DNA from: Lewinellaceae bacterium
Lineage (GTDB): Bacteria; Bacteroidota; Bacteroidia; Chitinophagales; Saprospiraceae
Assembly: GCA_020636355.1 (NCBI GenBank)
Contig: JACJYB010000007.1
Coordinates: 186,001-250,000 of the forward strand
Direction of reading: 5' to 3'
Length of the DNA stretch: 64,000 nucleotides
Part shown: positions 59,764 through 64,000 of the stretch, piece by piece
How positions within the stretch are numbered: the stretch's first letter is position 1
Layout of the letters: the number at the start of each line of letters is the position of its first letter
Made by a program: the position numbers and the translations under genes
The notes under the pieces: generated by a model
Database searches by the model: none
Told to the model about the DNA's origin: nothing
What the model saw: the letters and a program-made list of their open reading frames with translations, nothing else

Positions 59764-60642
59764 CTATCCGAACATTAAATGCCACGCATGTTCGGTCCTT
59801 CCGGTATGAACCAGATGCCTCAGGTATCGGTGTGCCTCCTCACCCCGGTCTTCCACCTGATGTAGTTGTTGCCAAAGAGGGTCCTCCTGCACATGCTTTT
59901 CGACATCATCGCTGGAAGGGATGAATGATAGGCCGGCGAAATGGGCCAGATCATTTCCCGTCAATATGGCGCTGGTCCGGAATTCATCAGGAATGGCATC
60001 AAAGCCGACAACCTGCTGCAGGATAGGCTGGATGATGGTATGCACGGCAGCACCGCTGGCCCGGACATAATAGCTTCGTCCAAGACGACCCATCAAGTCC
60101 ATTTTATGCGGATCGATTCGATCGTTATCGCCAACGATGTCTTCCCGAATATGAATGCCCAGTACCCGGCAAACGACAAGGTGGCCGGCGCCTCCTGCAC
60201 TGCCCAGCGGTATAATTTCCTGGACGCGACACTCCAGAGAGGCCGGTGATTCAGCCACCCGGTATGGTTTAACCCAGGTACTGGCCAGTGGGGTCAGTCC
60301 GGATTTCTTAAATTCATCTACTTCCGGAGGGAATTCGACACTGGCTATGGCCATCTGGTTGACGATAGCATGGTTGACCATATTGATGACCACCTCACCA
60401 TGTACGCGGACATTATTCAAAGTATCCTTTGCCGTCTGGTCCTTAGCGCGTAGCCCGGAGGAGAAGACCACGATTGGCGGATTACTGCTGAAGGCGTTAA
60501 AAAAACTATAGGGAGCCAGATTAGGCACACCGGCGGGGCTCAATGTACTTACGAAAGCGATGGGCCGGGGACCAACACAACCGATAAGGAACTGGTAAAA
60601 ATCTCGTTGGGGAGTGGGGCCAGGCTCGAAGGTCTTAAACAT
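59764..60642 (-). CDS. Flavin reductase-like, FMN-binding split-barrel protein
   Basis: 292 residues of the flavin reductase family; the FMN-binding split barrel (about 10-190) carries GCVGPRPIAFVSTLSPAGVPN and FNAFSSNPPIVVFSS, and a family-typical C-terminal region follows (about 200-292; GRLGRSYYVRASG). It could reduce or bind FMN for partner monooxygenases, but no partner is next to it. ATG 60642 is used rather than the GTG six codons upstream. The stop is 10 bp from the stop of the convergent flippase-like gene. Confidence 0.85.
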   Translation of the reverse strand: MFKTFEPGPTPQRDFYQFLIGCVGPRPIAFVSTLSPAGVPNLAPYSFFNAFSSNPPIVVFSSGLRAKDQTAKDTLNNVRVHGEVVINMVNHAIVNQMAIASVEFPPEVDEFKKSGLTPLASTWVKPYRVAESPASLECRVQEIIPLGSAGGAGHLVVCRVLGIHIREDIVGDNDRIDPHKMDLMGRLGRSYYVRASGAAVHTIIQPILQQVVGFDAIPDEFRTSAILTGNDLAHFAGLSFIPSSDDVEKHVQEDPLWQQLHQVEDRGEEAHRYLRHLVHTGRTEHAWHLMFG

Positions 60643-60719
60643 AATCCTACTTTTATCCACTGTAATATGAACAGAAAATCACAACCTGAAAAATGCAGCT
60701 TTAGGATCCAAACTGCAGA

Positions 60720-61511
60720 TTAAAAGGGCCACCAGCCGAACAGCTTGAATATGGATAACACCACCACGGCGATCAGCAACCAGTAGGCCCAGCGGTTGGC
60801 AGCGGGAATCCGGGTAGCAAAACGGGCTGCAAGCCATCCGCCTGTTGCCTGCCCGATGGCAATCACCAGCCCTACCGGCCAGTCAACAAGGCCTTTAAGG
60901 TGAAATATGACCAGAACGACTGCAGTATATAGGACCACAACTACATTTTTGATGGCATTTGAATCGATTAGATCATACCGGGCAACCAGCACCATAACGG
61001 CAAGAAAAAATACACCCATGCCCATCTGAATAAATCCTCCGTAGAAACCCAGAATGAAAAAAATAGGGATGGAGAGCATCCAGGGCATTTTCCATTCCAG
61101 GTCAGAAGTACGCAGCCACCTTTTGGGATTGATCAAAGTGACCACCAGCATACCGATCATCAAATAGGAGAAAATTTGCTTGAATACTTCATTACTGACG
61201 GCAGTAGCAACCCAGACGCCTACCATCGCACCGCAAAAAATGATCAGGATCCACCAACGGGCCCGCTCTAATGCCTGATGGTTGTGCTTCCAGAAAAATC
61301 GAACACTTGCCATTCCTTGCGCCAGGATGCCTATGCGGTTTGTGCCATTGGCTACATTGCCCGGGAGACCTAATACTTCCGTGAGGATGGTCAGGGTGAT
61401 CGCAGACCCATTACCGGCCAATGTATTGATGATCCCGGCAAATAAACCGCCGGTAATAGCGATGGTGATTTGCAGCCAATCCATTTGCATACCCAAAGTT
61501 GGCAATTGCAT
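60720..61511 (-). CDS. Sulfite exporter TauE/SafE family protein
   Basis: 263 residues with eight transmembrane helices and two copies of the family pattern (FAGIINTLAGNGSAITLTIL and the second-half ILGFYGGFIQMGMGVFFLA). Members export sulphite or sulphur-containing anions, or transport other organic acids; the substrate is not indicated. The flavin reductase gene starts 77 bp downstream on the same strand. Confidence 0.9.
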   Translation of the reverse strand: MQLPTLGMQMDWLQITIAITGGLFAGIINTLAGNGSAITLTILTEVLGLPGNVANGTNRIGILAQGMASVRFFWKHNHQALERARWWILIIFCGAMVGVWVATAVSNEVFKQIFSYLMIGMLVVTLINPKRWLRTSDLEWKMPWMLSIPIFFILGFYGGFIQMGMGVFFLAVMVLVARYDLIDSNAIKNVVVVLYTAVVLVIFHLKGLVDWPVGLVIAIGQATGGWLAARFATRIPAANRWAYWLLIAVVVLSIFKLFGWWPF

Positions 61512-61635
61512 TTGATAAATGAAGGATATTTATTTCGCCTAAAAAACATGCATGGATCTTCCGTAAGGAGTTATTTGGCCGAAGATCCCATCGAATAGGC
61601 TTCACAGTATCTTGAACCATCACCAGTAGATTTGG

Positions 61636-62046
61636 TTACCCGATTTCTTTTTGGTGCTGGCAAAGTTCAATGAGTACACCCTGGGTTGACCGGGGATGCA
61701 GAAAACAAATCAATTTATTTTGAGCACCTACGCGGGGTGTCCGGTCGATAAGTTCATAGCCTTTCTCTGCCATTATCTGCATGGCTTGTTCAATGCTGGA
61801 AACTTTGTAGGCCATGTGGTGCATTCCAGGCCCCTTACGCTCCAGAAACCGGGCAATAGCACTGGTAGGGTCCGTACTGGCGATCAATTCGATCTGTGTT
61901 GCTCCGGTCTGAAAAAATGCAACTTCCACCTTTTGCGATTCAACAATTTCACGGTGTGAGGGAGGCTGACCCAGCAAGTCTTCATACAGGGAGATCGATG
62001 TCTCCAGATCCTCCACGGCTATCCCTACATGATCTAATGTTAACAT
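61636..62046 (-). CDS. mce: Methylmalonyl-CoA epimerase
   Basis: 136 residues, the usual length. A VOC (glyoxalase-like) fold with paired metal-binding residues: DHVGIAVEDLETSISLYEDLLG (His), EVAFFQTGATQIELIAS (Glu), GMHHMAYKV (His) and VLIELCQH at the end (Glu). It interconverts the (R) and (S) isomers of methylmalonyl-CoA in propionate and branched-chain amino-acid catabolism. Divergent from the AMP nucleosidase gene, 41 bp apart. Confidence 0.95.
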   Translation of the reverse strand: MLTLDHVGIAVEDLETSISLYEDLLGQPPSHREIVESQKVEVAFFQTGATQIELIASTDPTSAIARFLERKGPGMHHMAYKVSSIEQAMQIMAEKGYELIDRTPRVGAQNKLICFLHPRSTQGVLIELCQHQKEIG

Positions 62047-62087
62047 AAGGCATGTTTTTTAGCTAATTTCGTGCTTTAAAACGGGTC

Positions 62088-62861
62088 ATGAAAACAAAAG
62101 AGGAGATCATCAATAACTGGTTGCCACGCTATACCGGTTTGACTCTGGATGCATTCGGAAAATATATCTTACTGGTTAATTTTCAATCATACGTTGAGCT
62201 TTTTGCCAGCCAGTTTGATGTGCCGGTTATCGGTGCAGATAAGCCTATGCCAAATGCGACCCATAGCGGCATCACCATCATCAACTTTGGCATGGGCAGT
62301 CCAAATGCTGCAACCATTATGGACCTGCTTGCTGCTATTTCGCCCAAAGCGTGCCTTTTTTTGGGTAAATGCGGCGGATTGCGGACCGATAAAAATGCCG
62401 TTGGCGATTTGATTTTACCCATTGCAGCCATTCGGGGAGAAGGTACTTCGAACGACTATTTTCCGGCTGAAGTGCCCGCGTTGCCTGCATTTGCCCTCCA
62501 GAAAGCGATCAGTACCACGATCCGGGACTATGCACAGGATTATTGGACTGGGACAGTTTATACCACCAACCGCAGGGTGTGGGAACACATCCAGGACTTT
62601 AAAGATTATCTGCGCAGGATCCGGTGTTTGGCCATAGACATGGAGACGGCAACCATTTTCTCCGTGGGTTTCTTCAATAAGATTCCTACCGGAGCGCTCT
62701 TGCTCATCTCGGATCTTCCCATGACTCCGGACGGCGTCAAGACCGACATCAGCGATCAGCGGGTCACCGCTAATTTTGCCGAACGACATCTGAACATCGG
62801 AATTGACTCCCTGCATCAGTTGATCAACAATTCGCAGACCGTTCGTCACTTGAAATTCTAA
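62088..62861 (+). CDS. AMP nucleosidase (short Bacteroidota form)
   Basis: 257 residues of the purine-nucleoside phosphorylase/nucleosidase superfamily. Motifs: TIINFGMGSPNAATIMDLLA, KACLFLGKCGG and the catalytic region CLAIDMETATIFSVGFF with SDLPMTPDGVKTDIS. The E. coli enzyme is nearly twice as long; this short form matches the Bacteroidota AMP nucleosidases that hydrolyse AMP to adenine and ribose-5-phosphate. Its stop overlaps that of the convergent DinB gene by 4 bp. Confidence 0.9.
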   Translation: MKTKEEIINNWLPRYTGLTLDAFGKYILLVNFQSYVELFASQFDVPVIGADKPMPNATHSGITIINFGMGSPNAATIMDLLAAISPKACLFLGKCGGLRTDKNAVGDLILPIAAIRGEGTSNDYFPAEVPALPAFALQKAISTTIRDYAQDYWTGTVYTTNRRVWEHIQDFKDYLRRIRCLAIDMETATIFSVGFFNKIPTGALLLISDLPMTPDGVKTDISDQRVTANFAERHLNIGIDSLHQLINNSQTVRHLKF

Positions 62862-63364
62862 ATTCCCGTAAGACGACCGATTACTTCTTCCATCTGCAGG
62901 CGATGTCGTTCTCCGTGGAAATAATACACGTAAAACCAGTCCAGTCGTGTCAGGGTTCCGAGTATGGGGTGCACCATTTCCTGACCATCGAAGCATAACC
63001 GACCGGCCGATAGCAGTTGCTCCAGTTGCATGCGACTTCCAAGCCATTGGTCGTGTAATTCCGTCCAGGTATGGAGAGATTTGGGTAGAAAAGATTTGGG
63101 CGAATTGACCTTGAAAGAACGGTTAACCATGGCCTTCAGCAATCGGCGGGTCTCCCAGTTTGTCCTGGGTTGCTGTACAGCACCAGTGGTTATGAAGGGA
63201 AAGACAGTTGATTCGACCTGAATCACATGATCAAATATTTGCAACAGGGACCAGCCGGATGCTGGAGTGGCCTCTGCCAGATCCGCAGAAACACGGTTCA
63301 GAGTGGTCATAAACCGCCCGGTATAATCCATGTGGAGTTCGTACAAGTTCTCGAATTCTGCCAT
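62858..63364 (-). CDS. DinB family protein
   Basis: 168 residues, a four-helix bundle of the DinB/YfiT type. The three metal-ligand histidines of the family are present in LLQIFDHVIQVE and YYFHGERHRLQMEE. The domain is found in damage-inducible proteins and mycothiol- or bacillithiol-dependent enzymes; which applies here is unclear. Its ATG shares one base with the stop of the SDR gene upstream (TAATG), so the two are coupled. Confidence 0.88.
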   Translation of the reverse strand: MAEFENLYELHMDYTGRFMTTLNRVSADLAEATPASGWSLLQIFDHVIQVESTVFPFITTGAVQQPRTNWETRRLLKAMVNRSFKVNSPKSFLPKSLHTWTELHDQWLGSRMQLEQLLSAGRLCFDGQEMVHPILGTLTRLDWFYVYYFHGERHRLQMEEVIGRLTGI

Positions 63365-64000
63365 TACAGTGATTTGGTGCGGCCCCCGTCCACGGGCAAA
63401 TTGATACCATTGATGTATGAGGCAGCCGGAGATGCTAGAAAACCAACCGCAGCAGCGATCTCACGGGGATCCCCAAATCTTCCGGCAGGAATGTCCTTCA
63501 TCAGGGTTGCCTCTACTTCTCCGGTCGTTAAACCCCGCTGGTTTGCCAGGACTCCGATCAGTTCTTCGAGCCGGGATGTATAGGTCATGCCCGGTAGCAC
63601 ATTGTTGACGGTAATACCGTCTGCAGCTACCTCACTGGCTAACGTTTTTGCCCAGTTGGCCACGGCTCCACGGATGGTATTGGATACACCCAGATTTTCC
63701 AAAGGTTGTTTAACGGAGGTGGAAATAATATTGATAATACGACCAAAACCTACTTTGCGCATACCTGGAAGTACGGCCTGCATCAGCAGATGGTTACAGA
63801 CAAGGTGTCTCTCAAAGGCATGACGAAACGCTTCAATAGGTGCATCCACGATCTTTCCGGAAGGAGGTCCGCCGGTGTTGTTAATCAGAATGTGAATGGG
63901 CATTTCCTGAAGGATTGACTGGACTTGAGAGACCAGCTCCCGGGGATCATCGTAATCAGCTACTAAAAACCGGTGATCCTGATTTGATTCCGAGATCAGA
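63364..64000 (-). CDS. SDR-family oxidoreductase, C-terminal part, with altered catalytic residues (runs off the right edge)
   Basis: The last ~212 codons of a short-chain dehydrogenase; the N-terminal Rossmann motif is outside the window. The IHILINNTGGPPSG segment matches the NNAG motif. After FGRIINIISTS (catalytic Ser), the usual Y-x3-K is replaced by Ser and Arg in LGVSNTIRGAVANWAKTLASE, and the C-terminal part (DGITVNNVLPGMTYTSRLEEL, GDPREIAAAVGFLAS, NGINLPVDGG) is normal. Such SxxxR variants form a known subgroup whose activity is not settled. It is coupled to the DinB gene by a one-base overlap. Confidence 0.88.
   Translation of the reverse strand, partial: LISESNQDHRFLVADYDDPRELVSQVQSILQEMPIHILINNTGGPPSGKIVDAPIEAFRHAFERHLVCNHLLMQAVLPGMRKVGFGRIINIISTSVKQPLENLGVSNTIRGAVANWAKTLASEVAADGITVNNVLPGMTYTSRLEELIGVLANQRGLTTGEVEATLMKDIPAGRFGDPREIAAAVGFLASPAASYINGINLPVDGGRTKSL

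Noticed and set aside
1..64000. Insertion sequences, integrases, toxin-antitoxin or phage-defence genes
   Set aside because: None of the open frames matches transposases, recombinases, restriction or defence families, and no terminal repeats or base-composition change mark an island.

Overview
The window is ordinary chromosomal DNA from a member of the Bacteroidota, most likely a Saprospiraceae-like (order Saprospirales) organism; the lineage is an inference. The evidence is: several promoters of the Bacteroidota type (TTTG, about 19-20 nt, TAnnTTTG), almost no Shine-Dalgarno sequences, a C-terminal sorting domain of the type IX secretion system on a large secreted protease, several OmpA/PD40 outer-membrane proteins, a GHMP kinase of mevalonate-kinase type, and a bacterial geranylgeranylglyceryl-phosphate-synthase homologue. 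I see no rRNA, tRNA, insertion sequence, phage gene or CRISPR array. Genes are tightly packed (only one gap exceeds 300 bp), and many neighbours overlap by 1-18 bp, which suggests translational coupling where they share a strand.

Layout. 1-10.3 kb (minus strand): start of carB with a textbook promoter, the ydbS-ydbT bacterial-PH membrane pair, the transcription-repair coupling factor mfd, and a 1237-residue secreted zinc metalloprotease with ten Cys-rich repeats and three GEVEDY domains. 10.5-19.4 kb: a mevalonate-type GHMP kinase, a TPR-PD40-OmpA envelope protein coupled to a 2-oxo-acid dehydrogenase E2, cinA-birA, then rsfS and ftsH. 19.4-28.6 kb: comF, a secreted GH29 fucosidase, the translation operon pheS-hisS-gatA, a LysM lytic transglycosylase and an exported coiled-coil protein. 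28.8-38.7 kb: a Nat-type ABC exporter pair, a small monooxygenase with an overlapping 41-residue membrane protein, an APH-like kinase and a HAD protein, a GDYXXLXY/DUF2157 pair, an NhaD antiporter, a DUF6702 protein and an M20 amidohydrolase.

38.7-49.3 kb: a TetR regulator divergent from an FAD monooxygenase with two near-identical operators between them, a GH20-like hydrolase, a haem-type membrane protein, a thioredoxin-fold protein, the cluster M20 peptidase - GGGP synthase - NUDIX - rsgA, a PfkB kinase and an OmpA lipoprotein. 49.4-64 kb: a GH3-family acyl-amido synthetase with a coupled small protein, a SET-domain protein coupled to pth, TPR and second TPR-PD40-OmpA proteins, the chain rlmD - unknown - rfbA, then envelope and metabolic genes (GlsB-type protein, flippase-like membrane protein, flavin reductase, TauE/SafE, methylmalonyl-CoA epimerase, AMP nucleosidase, DinB) and the C-terminal part of an SDR with altered catalytic residues.

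Nothing here forms an obvious new multi-gene defence or mobile system. The most distinctive signals are regulatory and architectural: the paired operators at 39868-39915, the terminator hairpin inside the leader of the metalloprotease, the palindrome over the promoter of the monooxygenase mini-operon, the Cys-rich repeat protease, the GGGP synthase, and several enzymes whose usual catalytic residues are replaced.
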